Positions 32,387 through 43,755 of a stretch of DNA of 64,000 nucleotides are shown here, piece after piece. The notes under the pieces were generated by a model that saw only the letters and a list, made by a program, of their open reading frames with translations, did no database searches and was not told the DNA's origin. Source of the stretch: Euclidia mi (taxonomy: Eukaryota; Arthropoda; Insecta; Lepidoptera; Erebidae); the NCBI GenBank assembly GCA_944739405.2, contig OX123183.2:93200729-93264728 (forward strand), read 5' to 3'. Both the position numbers and the translations under genes were made by a program. Position 1 is the stretch's first letter, and every line of letters starts with the position of its first letter.

Positions 32387-32743
32387 ATGGCTGTAATTTT
32401 TGACACGTTGATCCACAGGGGATGCTTTGCCATAGATATAGGAGCATCAGCGACAAATATACAGCTAAAACCTTTTATAATACCAAAACCCTCGCGAAAT
32501 AAACTAATGACTATACTCCAAAAGCATAAAAAAGTGAAAACATTAGGTATAACCAAAATGTCCCTGTTGTGCCTATCCAGCGGCTATGTTGCTAAACGCA
32601 CGGTAGATTCACCGAGCACACTAACTATACGGCCAGTCTCAATAAATAGGAACATCAAATTTAATATTAGGACCGGGACCGTATATGAATACTATGCCAG
32701 AGAAAAAGACATAGCGCCTGATGGTGGTGATGTCTTTGCTTGA
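32387..32743 (+). CDS. unrecognised 118-codon open frame ending at the duplication breakpoint
   Basis: An ATG at 32387 opens a frame that runs to a TGA at 32741-32743. The protein begins MAVIFDTLIHRGCFAIDIGA, is basic in the middle (PSRNKLMTILQKHKKVKTLG) and ends EKDIAPDGGDVFA. The composition is protein-like and the frame is unbroken, but I recognise no family. The stop codon is the first bases of the duplicated segment (TTGACAACC starts at 32740), so the frame is probably cut off by the duplication junction instead of ending naturally. It may be a fragment of a host, transposon or other gene; no assignment made. Confidence 0.3.
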   Translation: MAVIFDTLIHRGCFAIDIGASATNIQLKPFIIPKPSRNKLMTILQKHKKVKTLGITKMSLLCLSSGYVAKRTVDSPSTLTIRPVSINRNIKFNIRTGTVYEYYAREKDIAPDGGDVFA

Positions 32744-33027
32744 CAACCTTCATTTGGCTTGCATTTGTGACAAAGTGTCTACAACATTCATTTGTCTTAG
32801 ATAGCAATCTTGTTGATACAAAGGCGTAATAAAAGGAAAACAACATATTTACCTAGATACAGCTATTTCACGTGTACCCAAGGAAACGACACACTGTTTA
32901 TAATTAACAGTTATACCACAGTTTTATACCAAAAACAAGTTTATTGGCAGCTAATAATGATACCGCTTCATTGTTAAAACCAGTCGATTGTAGCTAAGCG
33001 TATATCTCGGTCAATTTGCAGTATAAA

Positions 33028-36000
33028 ATGAAGCGATTACAAGTGTTAACTTTAATTTATTTCGTTAATTGTGATTCCGAAGGAGCAGTGTCGTCAAAAT
33101 GTGAACGTAGTCCTCTAACCATCACTCTACCACAAGGGAAAATAAGGGGTTCATACGATTTCTTCAACGGTCAAATTAAGTTTTTAGGCATACCGTACGC
33201 ATCTGTTGACGAAAAATACCAGGTGAGTCCTTTAATATACGAGTTCTTATTCGGGTACCTGGTTCAAATGAGGACCTTCGTAATTTATTATACAAAATGT
33301 TTATGTATGATGACCTTGGTTTTCATTTAAATGTTAATTTGCACCAGTGAGCGATCCATAAATACCGTCACACAATTTTCATGATTTTCTGCCCTCCTCC
33401 CTCGTCCTTGTCACAGCTGGTCACATTTTAAGACTCTCCTCTCTGTAATACGACGTTACACATGTAGTAAGTCCGATTTTTAACCGAGGAATGGATATAT
33501 GAATAACTAGCTATTTCCCGCGGTTTCACCCGCGTCTTGAGGGAACTTATTCGCGTACCCGGTTAATTTATAGCCTAAGTTACTCCTTGGTACATCAGCT
33601 ATCCGCCAGTGAGTCCCGTCAAAATCGGACCAGCCGTTCCAGAGATTAGCGAGAACAAACAGACATACAGACCGACAGACAGACAGACAGACAAAAATTG
33701 AAAAAAAAAAAAAACATTTCGGTATATGTACCGTGTAGGTATACATCCATATGCATTTAGTAAAAAGCGTTTATTTTAATATTAAAAACAGACACTTCGA
33801 TTTTATTTATGTGTATAGATATTGTATCAAGATATATTATTTTGATTGTGAAATATGACGTCAAACTATTCAAGATCGCTCGCGACATTCGCGCCCCTTG
33901 TCACACTTCATCGAGGTTTATTCCACTTTGTTCACCTGATTGATATCACCTGGGTGAACAAAGTAGACCTCTTGGTGTCCTCATTTCACCTCGGCATTAT
34001 TTCACCAAATCAGTTAACATTAATGAAGGACTTTGTTTGGTCTCGCGGCATAAATGTGCGCGTAGGATTGGGAGGTCTCGGGTTCGATTCCCGGGTCGGG
34101 CAAAGTTTTATTGGGTTTTCCCGTTAGGAAATTCTCAGTAGCCGCACAGAGTCTGGTAATGTGCCCGGTACGGCAATAGGCTCGCCCCCTATTACGTGGG
34201 ACCTTAAAAATTCATGGCGAAATGTGGGTGTAATAATATTACACCTGTGCCTACCCCTTCGGGGATACAAGCGTCTATAAAAAAATTGTTCACCTAGGAT
34301 TTGATTCAACCAGGTGAACAAACCCAACTTTTTTATCCATCTTGTGGACTTTTATCACCCGTATACAGTATGTTAAAAATGCTTTGAAATTAAAAGACGA
34401 CTTCATATTTAAATCAGGTACGTTCGTGGTAATTGACAATAACTCTACATTTTCTTTTATGTAATACTATACCCCGTACCTTTGTTTCTAGTATACAATA
34501 TTTCAGCACTGTTGTAAGTGCCATGAGCACGCTCCATGATTTTTAACATACTTACTTCATGTAGGTGATAAAAGCCCACAGGATGGATAAAAAAGTCGCC
34601 TTTGTTCACCTGTGTGAATCAATTCCTAGGTGAACAACAAAGTACTCTATGTATGTCAACATATTTCACCTGGGGGGGTAACGGCTAGGTGAAATTATGC
34701 CGAGGTGTAATGAGGACACCAATACGTCTACTTTGTTCACCAGGGTGATATCACCCAGGTGAACAAAGAGGAATAAACCTTCATCGAGCCTGGGCCTCTC
34801 TAATGATGTGACTCACTAAATGAATGTACTAATATTAGTATTCATTTTACGATTACATGATAGGTTACTGAACAAAGTATAATATCACAGGTCATCTTTT
34901 ACAGGCACCGGGTAAACCTCCAACATGGAATGGCACATTCAATGCCGACCGTGGGTCAATTCAATGCAAGCAATACAGCGAACAATGGAAAAGAGTTGTT
35001 GGCCAAGAAGACTGTTTGGTACTTAATGTATTTACGCCAACGCATCGAGATAACAAACCATTTCCAGTGATGGTCTTCGTCCATGGGGGTGGCTTTTATT
35101 GGGGTAGTAATACGGATTGGATATATAATCCAAGATATTTAGTAAAGGAAGCGGTTATAGTCGTGACGATAAATTATCGTCTTGGTGCATTGGGTTTCTT
35201 GTGTTTACCTTTGAAAGAAGCGCCGGGTAATGCAGGTTTAAAAGATCAGATCGCCGCTCTAAAATGGATACAGAATAATATTGTACATTTCGGAGGAAAT
35301 CCAGATTCAGTCACATTATTTGGAGAGAGTGCTGGAGGGGTGTCTGCTAATTTCTTAATTCTATCACATTCTGCCCAAGGATTATTTCACAGAACTATTA
35401 TACACAGCTGCACAATATTAACCCCTCAAGATTTTAGTTACACTCCAATCGAAAATGCCCGAATAGTAGCAATGCGCTTAGGTTACAACACATCTAATCC
35501 CGAGGAATTATTGAAAATATATAAAACTACCTCAGTTGACGATATTATTAGAGCCTCTCATTATGATGAGACTGATAATCCGTTTGTGAATAATATTTTT
35601 GGACCTTGTGTAGAAACTGCGAGTACAAGTAGAAGATCTTTAATTACAGAACACCCAAAAGATTTAATTCAAAAGAAGGAGCTTAATATTTCTGCCATAG
35701 TTGGTTTCAATAATAAAGAAGGAATTTACTGGGCAACACATTTTGTCCCCATATCTTTAGAAAAAATAAAAGCTAATTTTTATAAGATAATTCCCATGAA
35801 TTTGCATTTTAATAATGATACTGATAAAAAGTCTTTTGTTGATGATATCATGACGGTTTACTTTGCCAAAGGATCAGTAACAGATAATTTAATAGACTAT
35901 TTTACTGATTCCTTGGTTAGATATCCATTGACAATCGTAAGTGAGCGTCTATCCTCAAAAGTGAACAGAAATATATACAATTATTATTACACATATGATT

Positions 36001-36790
36001 CTATAAGAAATGTAAATAAATTAATATCTAAATTATCAACCGTCAGAGGCGCAAACCATGCGGATGAATTGTTTTGCTTGTTTGATCCAATTGTGCTAAT
36101 TTTTTTCCCTCCAACTGCAAGAGATCGAGCTATGATAAAAAGCATGGTTACTTTGTGGACTAACTTCGCGAAAACTGGGTAAGTCAATATTCTGGTGAAA
36201 TTTAAAGCTACTACGTTTATACTAGTAAAACGCCGTTCTTTATAGTAAGGTAATTTGTCCGTAAGTACCTACCTAGGTACATATATTATTGTATTTTCTA
36301 AGTGTGTAGGTACATATAGCAGAATCAAAGATACGACTTGTTTGCGGTCCTTGGCTTGGGATGGGATTAGTCAAACTCAAAATGTGTAAACAGTAAACAC
36401 ATTACACATTAGTACCTACGTTAAGAAGACGGGGAGATACATATGTATGCTATCCATGAAGTTTATTTTATACATGGCATACGCTCGCAAGAATCTCTCC
36501 TAACCCGCCATTAATTCCTTAATTGCTTAAAAGTAGTCTTATTAAAAAGAAACAGAGGATGGCGAGAAACAATAACGAGGCCTAGACTTTCTGACTCTCA
36601 GTAATCAGTTATTTAATCATAGGTATATCATTTTTTTAGAGAACCATCTGCCCCAGAGATGACATGGCAACGCAGTGGCGAACATTTAAAATTCATCGAA
36701 TTAGGAGACGAAATAAAAATGACCGCATTACCAAACGAAGATCGAATTGAGTTTTGGAGAAACGTATATAATAAATACGGAAGTGAATAA
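33028..36790 (+). CDS. secreted carboxylesterase C
   Basis: Exons 33028-33222, 34905-36178 and 36640-36790 join to 539 aa with phases 0 and 2; donors are GTGAGT and GTAAGT, acceptors TTACAG and TTTTAG. The ATG at 33028 starts the signal peptide MKRLQVLTLIYFVNCDS. Motifs: EDCLVLNV, HGGGF, GESAGG with nucleophile Ser207 (codon AGT at 35328), Glu337 in GFNNKEG and His450 in GANHADEL, so the triad is complete. The protein ends KYGSE. It is closely similar to B, most strongly in its last third, where long runs of codons are identical. Intron 1 carries a foldback element; exon 2 begins right after it with an intact acceptor. Predicted secreted ester hydrolase; substrate unknown. Confidence 0.92.
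33511..33690 (+). repeat. moth interspersed repeat with CAGA-run end
   Basis: It starts CTAGCTATTTCCCGCGGTTT like the repeat at 17172 and contains GTCAAAATCGGACCAGCCGT, ending in a (CAGA)n microsatellite. It lies at the position in intron 1 of gene C that differs from gene B, so it is a separate insertion. Confidence 0.55.
33916..34778. mobile_element. 863-bp foldback element with 10-bp target duplication
   Basis: The ends GTTTATTCC and GGAATAAAC are inverted and flanked by identical CTTCATCGAG (33906-33915 and 34779-34788). The arms continue inward for well over 100 bp with repeats of TTCACCT and AGGTGAA, for example GTTCACCTGGGTGAACAAAG-like units. Long arms with a 9-10-bp target duplication fit Mutator-type elements. 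The left arm is interrupted by a SINE. It is in intron 1 of esterase C and absent from gene B. Confidence 0.8.
34030..34287 (+). repeat. tRNA-derived SINE nested in the foldback
   Basis: A good B box (GGTTCGATTCC, 34081-34091) with a flanking T-arm (CTCGGGTTCGATTCCCGGG) and a body containing GGTAGGCACAGG (as complement) identify a SINE. The A box is poor. It splits the left arm of the surrounding foldback. Confidence 0.6.
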
Positions 36791-37079
36791 CTTATATTTT
36801 ATTAAACTATTCTAAACATCCACAGCTATTTTTATTTACAGACAGTACCTACCTTTTTTTTTCCGACGTGGATGGAAAATCCCTTCGGATCTCCCGCTCC
36901 GGGGAAACGAGGGCCGGAGTATGTGGTGTTTCCACTAAAAACCACCTCAACTGCCGAACAAAGGCACCCTGCGGGAACAAGACCGGGTACAGTAGCTGTC
37001 CAGTCTTCCAGACAGTACTTACCTACCTACTAAAAATATTTGAATTTCGTATTTGTTGTCGTTCGTGTGGGCCGAGCAT

Positions 37080-37111
<32 letters not shown>

Positions 37112-38811
37112 GCCTGCCGTAGTCCACTGCTGGATATAGGCCTCTCCAATGGCACGCCACTGAGCCCGATTTTCGGCTCTTCGTGTCCAGCCGCTGCCAG
37201 CCACTTTGCGTATATCGTTACTCCACCTAGCCGGAGGGCGTCCTACACTACTTTTGCCAAGGCGCGGTCTCCACTGTAGAACACGGCTACTCCATCGGTT
37301 ATCGGTTCTGCGACAGATGTGACCAGCCCACTGCCACTTCAACGTGCTAATTCTCTGAGCTATGTCGATTACCTTGGTTCTCTGTCGGATCACTTCATTA
37401 CGAATTCGATCCTTCAGAGAAACTCCGAGCATAGCCCTCTCCATAGCTCGCTGAGCCACCTTAAATTGGTGGACTAGTCGCACCGTCAGTGTCCATGTCT
37501 CGGCACCGTAAGTCATAACGGGTAGGACCCACTCGTTGAAGACTTTTGTCTTAAGGCTTTGCGGTAGGGATGACGAAAAGACTCGACAGAGTTTCCTATA
37601 TGCCGCCCAGCCAAGCTGTATTCTTCTGCAAGCCTCGCTCTCGAAGTTGTTTCTACCCAACTGCAAGGTTTGCCCAAGGTAGACGTACTCCTGAACAACT
37701 TCGAGAGGGACCCCGTTTAGGATAATCGGTTCCGGAGAGACATGTTCATTGAACATTATTTTGGTTTTATCCAAGTTCATCCGGAGACCGATGCGAGCAG
37801 AAGAATCAGCTAGGCTGCTCAGCATATACTGCAAGTCTTGCACAGTTTCAGCCACGATAACGATATCGTCTGCAAATCTTAAGTGTCAGAGGTACTCGCC
37901 GTTTATGTTAATACCGCGTACTTTCCAGTGCAGCGTCTTGAACATATCCTCCATTGCATTTGTGAACAATTTGGGGGAGATAACATCCCCTTGTCTCACA
38001 CCTCGATGCAGGTGGATAGGTTCAGACTGCTGGTTCTGTACTTGGACGGTCATAGTCGCGGCGTCATACAGACCTCTCAGCACTTGGACGTACCGCCAAT
38101 CGATTTGGCACCGTTGCAAAGACTCCAGAACAGACCAGGTTTCGATGGAGTCAAAGGCCTTCTCATAGTCCACAAACGCTAAGCACAGGGGCTGATTATA
38201 CTCTTCTGTCTTCTGTATAATCTGCCGCACTGTGTGGATGTGGTCTGTGGTGCCATACCCTCCTCGAAAACCGGCCTGTTCGGGCGGCTGAAACTCGTCG
38301 AGTCTACGCGCGAGACGGTTCGTGATGACCCTGGAAAACAGCTTATAGACGTGGCTCAAGAGCGAGATCGGTCGATAGTTCTTCAACAGAGTCTCCCTTT
38401 TTGAAGAACAAAACGACTATGCTCTTGCTCCACGCCCATGGAGTTCTCCCCGAGAACAGGACAGAATTAAATATGCGTTGGAGCTGCACCAGTATAGGTT
38501 TTCCACCTGCCTTTAGCAGCTCCGTCGTAATTCCATCTTCCCCGGGGGCTTTTCCATTTTTAAGCTGCCTCAGGGCCACCACGATCTCGTCTTGGCTGAC
38601 GTCTGGCAACTCTTCCGTGAAGTGGTGGGTTAAAGTGGCTCTTGGATCCTCGGAGTCGGGTTGGGGACGGGACGCTTTCGAGGTGTAGAGGTTGCCGTAG
38701 AAGCTCTGAACCTCCGCAAGAATCTCCGGTCTAGAAGTGGCGACTTTCCCGTCTGACCTAAATGCTGAGAAAAAACTTTCGACCCCCGATTTCGCTCGAT
38801 CGCATCTTGTA

Positions 38812-40104
38812 CGAGGGTCAAACTGAAAGTTCTTAGAAAATCAAAAACTGATTACATTAGCCAGTTATTAGTTTTATTATATCTTTTCAAAATATTGTCC
38901 ATTGACGTCAATACACCGCTGCATGCGATGGAACCACTGGGAAAAGCACTTTGCCCACTCGTCCTTAGGGGTCTCTTCAATGGCATCGCGATACGCAGCC
39001 ACCGCTTCTTCAGCATTCATAAACCGCTTTCCTTTAAGTTTTTCTTTAATTTTTGGAAATAAATAAAAATCACAAGGCGCGAGGTCGGGGCTATACGGCG
39101 GGTGACCCAGTAATTCAACGTTTGATGTCGCCAAATAGTCGATCGTTCGCTTGGCGGTGTGCGACGAGGCGTTGTCGTGGTGAAGGAGGATCCTACTGCG
39201 AGGTCGTTTCTCTCGAACTTTTTCCAAGACAAGTGGCAAACAATTGGTAGTGTACCATTCTGCAGAAACTGTTTTTTGATCCTCTAACACAATTGTTGCG
39301 AAATGACCTATCCTTCCAAAGAACGAGGCCACCATTTTTTTTCCCGCACTTCGATCTCTCTTCACTTTAGTTGGCAACTCCTCGAAAGGAAACACCCACT
39401 GAGCAGATTGTCTTTTGGTTTCAGGATCATAACAGTAAATCCAGCTTTCGTCACCTGTTAGTATGTCGAACACAGCATTTGAGTCACCTCCGTTAAATCT
39501 TTCAATCATTTTACGGCACCAATCCACACGATGGAGTTTTTGAGCCTTAGTCAAATTATGAGGTATCCACCGGGCGCAAAGCTTCCTGACCGCTAAATGT
39601 TCGTGGAGGATTTTGTGCACTTGACTCATACCGATGCCTAAGCTTGTCCGAATCTGCTGATAGGTCACTCTTTTGTCAGTCTCTATCATACGCCGCACAA
39701 CACAAATGTTATTTTTAGTCGTCGCCGTAGAAGGCCGTCCCTCACGTACATCATCAGTGAGATTAGTGCGACCACGTTTAAACTCATTAAACCAGTTGTA
39801 AACAGTCGCACGAGATGGGGCTTCATCGTGAAAGGCCAATCGTAGTCTATCATAACTTTCTTGTTGACTTAAATGACATCGAAAGTCATAAAAAATCATT
39901 GCACGAAAATTTTCTCGTGTTAAGTTCATGTTGACGTGACACAGACAATTTTCAATTTGCCGCCAAATCGTAAAACAAATGACAAATGAATGAAATATAT
40001 ACTCAGTAATATTGGCAAAGAGTTCTATTTTCAAATTTTAGAATATTTTTTTTATTATATTGTTTATAAGTGGCCAGTTCTAAGAACTTTCAGTTTGACC
40101 CTCG
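38812..40104 (-). mobile_element. 1293-bp mariner transposon, apparently intact
   Basis: Perfect 27-bp inverted repeats (starting CGAGGGTCAAACTGAAAGTT) at 38812-38838 and 40078-40104 are flanked by TA (38810-38811 and 40105-40106). It is inserted in the RTE element, which itself inserted after the segmental duplication, so it is the youngest layer of this nest. Confidence 0.95.
38877..39929 (-). CDS. mariner transposase
   Basis: An uninterrupted 350-aa frame, the usual length for a mariner transposase. I chose the ATG at 39929 (MNLTRENFRAM), the usual family start; an upstream in-frame ATG at 40034 would add 35 residues from near the terminal repeat. The N-terminal half carries the paired HTH (LSQQESYDRLRLAF, ATVYNWFNEFKRGR, GRPSTATT, then RVTYQQIRTSLGIGMSQVHK). 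The linker WIPHNL follows. The catalytic residues are visible: Asp in ILTGDESWIY, Asp in LLHHDNASSHTA and the third Asp in YSPDLAPCDFYLFP. All are intact, so the protein may be active. It excises and inserts mariner elements at TA. Confidence 0.93.
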   Translation of the reverse strand: MNLTRENFRAMIFYDFRCHLSQQESYDRLRLAFHDEAPSRATVYNWFNEFKRGRTNLTDDVREGRPSTATTKNNICVVRRMIETDKRVTYQQIRTSLGIGMSQVHKILHEHLAVRKLCARWIPHNLTKAQKLHRVDWCRKMIERFNGGDSNAVFDILTGDESWIYCYDPETKRQSAQWVFPFEELPTKVKRDRSAGKKMVASFFGRIGHFATIVLEDQKTVSAEWYTTNCLPLVLEKVREKRPRSRILLHHDNASSHTAKRTIDYLATSNVELLGHPPYSPDLAPCDFYLFPKIKEKLKGKRFMNAEEAVAAYRDAIEETPKDEWAKCFSQWFHRMQRCIDVNGQYFEKI

Positions 40105-41580
40105 TATAGAGCGTGTATTGGAGCTACGGAGGTCGCGTCTTACCAGCTTGAAGATCTTTTTATTTAGATCTGACGAAGTGCCTGCCGGGTTTTCTCGTCG
40201 CATCTCTATGAGCTGCAGAGATTCTCGTGAAAGTTGAGATCTCCTGCCGGTGTGCTGCGTCTTAAAGAGTTTCGTCCCCTCATCCCGAAGGATTTCCACC
40301 ACTTTATCGAGTGCCTGGTCCATATCTGCGTCTATTGTGGTTTCCAAGGCAGCGAACCGGTTTTCCTAGTTTTAGCTGGAATGTTTCAGATCCAACCACG
40401 GATTGGAGGAAATTTGGACGGAGCGTAGACTTCATAAGGCGAACGCGTTCAAGCTTATAATCGATATTCAGAGTGCCTCGTACAAGTCGGTGATCACTTC
40501 CGGTGTTGAACCTAGTGATCACGGAGACATCCCTAAATATTCGCCTTTTGTCCGCCATAATGTCAAGTCAATCTCATTTTTTGTCATAGTGTCGGGGCTT
40601 CGCCACGTCCACTTTCTTTGAGGCTGCTTCTTAAAGAATGAGTTCATTAAGAACAGCCCCTCCTTCTCTAAGAAGTTGACGAGCATCTGCCCCCTATGAT
40701 TTCTCCTACCAAATCCGTGTGGTCCTACTACCGATTCGCCGCAAGAATGTACTCTCACTTTGGCGTTGAAGTCCCCCATGACAACATTAAAGTGGGCCTT
40801 TTGGGTGTTGTGTAAGGCCCTGGAAATGTCTTCGTACATTTCTTCTACTTCATCATCCGAGTATGCCGAAGTCGGTGCATACACTTGGATAACCTTGAGA
40901 GTATATCTCTTGGTGAGTCTGATCACAAGGTATGCTACCCTTGTCGACACACTGGAGATTTCTAAAATGTTGTCAGAGAGGACCTTATGGACCAGGAACC
41001 CAACCCCGCCTTGGGATGGCTGGTCTCCCCCCCTGAAGTACATAAGATGGTCTGAATCTAGGGTTACGGTATCCACTCCCTCTCTCCGGACCTCGCATAA
41101 TCCCAAAACATGCCACCTTATGCACTTCAGTTCCTCTTCGAGTTGTGCCAGATGTTCGTCGCGCCGTAGCGTGCGTCCGTTATACGTAGCCATGGTTAGT
41201 CGGTGTTGGCGGCCTACCGTAACCCGGGGATTCTTCGCACCCCCTGCCCCGCCGTTACCATGTCCGCCGCCTTGGCCAGGAATAGCGGGGCGACCGGGAA
41301 CTGGGGGCCGTTGCGTAAGCGTGTGTGCCATTGAGGTTTTGCCCTTAATCACCACGCTGGGCATGCGTGTTGGTGATCGCAGGGCGTAGCTTCCCGCACC
41401 GGTGACGCTGCTGCCCGTCACCGATCTATTATATTTAGCTACGCCTATTTGCAACGGTTATACCGCCGTTACTTGGTCGCCAGAGCCTCGTTCGCTGGTC
41501 GGCAGGATGCACCACGGGCAGGTGAGGTTGGCTGGGAGCTCTAAGTTATTGTTGCGCTCCCATGCATCCCCGAGCATAAT

Positions 41581-42481
41581 GATAATGATGAAAGATATGT
41601 GCCGAAAGATATAAATAGAGTGTGAAAGATTGGCCAATTAATTAGCCTTAGATGCCTTTTGAGTCATCTATGGAGCTTCATCACCCATGGAAACAGATTC
41701 CTTCGTTTGAGAATAAAAAGTCTCACAAATGGTATGAAAAGTACATTGTTTTATATCGATTTGGACATTACAGCACTGTAGACTGAAGCTACTATTTCAT
41801 CACAGTACCAACGCAGGTTTGCCCACCTGATATGACACGCAATCTGTTGTTATGCTTGTGTTGGTAACTACAGGTGTTGCGATGATAAATTAGTCGATAC
41901 AATAAATGACAAAGAAACTCTACACGATAATGTAAGCTCAATACTCAATCATTTATTGCTTGCCACAATGTTTGCTTAGGTGGTACTCAAATATAAATGT
42001 ATGTAACAATCATGGGCTCTGTCGAACATTATAAGGAGAGAGGAAGATAATTAGGTAGGTACCTATAGGGTTAAGATATCTGGGGACACGGTCGTTTGAC
42101 CGCCAAGACGAGCCCAGTGAAGCGTAAGGGCACTCTACCTACCTTTCTTCAAAGTGCTTCGTCCTTTTTTTCCATCCTGGCCTCATATCCTTGTTTTCCA
42201 ATATAACAGTCCGTTCAAATTCTCGGGATATGGTTACTAAACAAGCAACAACAATCAATAGTAGACTTATTGATATACAAAGTTTCAATTGCTAAGCAAA
42301 GTTTAAATAGCCCTGATAGATATTTTAGATTTTATTGCTATCTAAAATACACTGATTTCGTGGCTGACAACGCTCACTGATACCTACACTGACGATCATC
42401 AAAATGTTAGAGTACCTACCTACTTCCTGAAGTGCTACCCATCTGAGATTCTAAGATTTAGTACGTAAACTAAGTTAAGTA
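41581..42481. other. downstream flank of duplication copy 2
   Basis: Aligns with 19976-20748 and then 25883-26004 of copy 1 with few differences. No gene seen. The junction near 42358 (ACTGATTTCGTGGCTG) is where copy 1 has an extra 5.1 kb. Confidence 0.7.
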
Positions 42482-43113
42482 CAGTACTCGCCAAACTTTA
42501 TGGCCGCTCCGAACATAGTCGCATTGCGCTGCGCAGAACACAAAATCAGGTATCAGCGGGACGTACGCGGGGCGTGGAGGCAGGGCACGCCCGCGCGCGC
42601 TGTCTTCCACCCGCTAGCGTCCTCGCCTCCCGCGCGTTAGTGTGAGTGTGCTACGTTCGTACACGACTCACATAATCGCTGAGCTCTGACAGTATCGTCG
42701 CGTTTAAAATAGTTTCGTAGTGTTACTTCTTTATTGTTTCTCGTTGCTATCGTTGTTTCTTGTTATTATTTGTACTGATATAGTTAACATTGTCATTGAT
42801 CATGCCTTGCGGTCGTTTTAATGTTTTACGTCGCCAAACACGAAAAATAGTGTATGACGTAGTAACGTTTATGAAGAAGGAAAGAAGTCTAGGCTTAAAA
42901 GTCCTTCACCTAACTGAATTTACATTACTCGAATTTGATTGACTATGTAATTAAACAATATAATATAGCTAATCTAACAACGTAACTGAAGATTTTAATT
43001 TTCAATAATTACAAATATATTTTCTTGGTTATGACATGTCCACCCGACTGTACCATGCGCAAGTTCGTACCGATGGCTACATTCAGAGCGGCCATAAAGA
43101 TTGGCGAGTACTG
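42482..43113. mobile_element. 632-bp TA-flanked inverted-repeat element
   Basis: Ends CAGTACTCGCCAAACTTTAT and the complement of ATAAAGATTGGCGAGTACTG pair over 28 bp with one mismatch, flanked by TA at both sides. Copy 1 has the empty TA at 26003-26004. Non-autonomous Tc1/mariner-type element; its interior is partly GC-rich and shows no transposase. Confidence 0.85.
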
Positions 43114-43292
43114 TAGTCTATACAACCAAAAAAGAAACAAAATCCTAAACCCCTCCCCCCGCCCCCAATTTCTAAAATTGGTGGCAGTTAGTATGAGACA
43201 TTCACTAATTTTTATGCTAGAGCAGCATTTCCCAAACTATGGGTCGCGACGCGACCCACCAGCTAATATAATATGAGTAGGTCCTAAGGGTC

Positions 43293-43376
43293 GGCGCAAA
43301 CGGGCCACCGACCACAGCGTGTTAAAAGTGACTGTCGCTGGCCACCAGTGGCTGTGGTCGGTGGCCCGTTTGCGCC
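43293..43376. repeat. inverted-repeat MITE with 25-bp perfect arms
   Basis: Arms beginning GGCGCAAACGGGCCACCGAC (43293-43317) and its perfect complement at 43352-43376. The copy 1 counterpart (26842-26896) is shortened. Confidence 0.8.
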
Positions 43377-43574
43377 GACTCTTAAATGTGAGGCGATACT
43401 GGCTGACTGAGCCACCGACGCGGTGGGTCGATGAGTAAAGAAGGGACATACTTACGTTTCCCACTCGGCCACAGTAAACTAAGAACAGTAAGGGAGTCCC
43501 TATCTTCGAATGTAGAGTTCGCAACCTGAATAGGAGAGGTACGACATGGACGTTAGACATGTTCTTCGTCTTGC

Positions 43575-43755
43575 CCACTTGCATGTTGGGCGACTCTACA
43601 GAGGTCACCAAGCATTGTGTTGAAGTCTTCCATGGTCTCAGCCATTATTACGATATCATCAGCAAATCGAAAGTGAGTGTACCTACTCGCCGTTGATGTC
43701 GATGCCGAGTCCTTCCCAGTCCAGAAGCTTGGATACCGTCTTTCAGCGCACGGTG
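43575..43755 (-). pseudogene. RTE reverse transcriptase remnant, duplication copy 2
   Basis: Same decayed FADDIVIMAETMEDFNTMLG region as 27100-27270, followed by bases for a short RINVNGE-like stretch. It was present before the duplication. Confidence 0.6.

Larger units (their letters stand above)
37083..41570 (-). mobile_element. RTE-clade non-LTR retrotransposon, inactive
   Basis: Flanked by CGAGCATAAT at 37073-37082 and 41571-41580, with an empty site in copy 1 near 19966. Minus-strand frames from the 5' end: 41454-40519 with the AP-like endonuclease (MATYNGRTLRRDEHL, GLCEVRREG, VYAPTSAYSDDE, VMGDFNAKV), 40558-40304 (SDHRLVRGTL), then RT (DEIVVALRQLKNGKAPGEDG; NYRPISLLSHVYKLFSR; FVDYEKAFDSIE; GVRQGDVISPKLF) and a C-terminal domain (TYGAETWT to IGEAYIQQWTTAG). 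The 3' end is a (GAT)n run. A TGA stop lies just before the FADDIVIVAE catalytic block (near 37880), and several frameshifts and a mariner insertion are also present, so it is dead. About 3.19 kb without the mariner. Confidence 0.9.

Noticed and set aside
33660..33700. (CAGA)n run as a CRISPR-like or satellite array
   Set aside because: A simple microsatellite tail of an interspersed repeat, without spacers.
40760..41389. 209-codon plus-strand frame
   Set aside because: Antisense of the RTE endonuclease domain.
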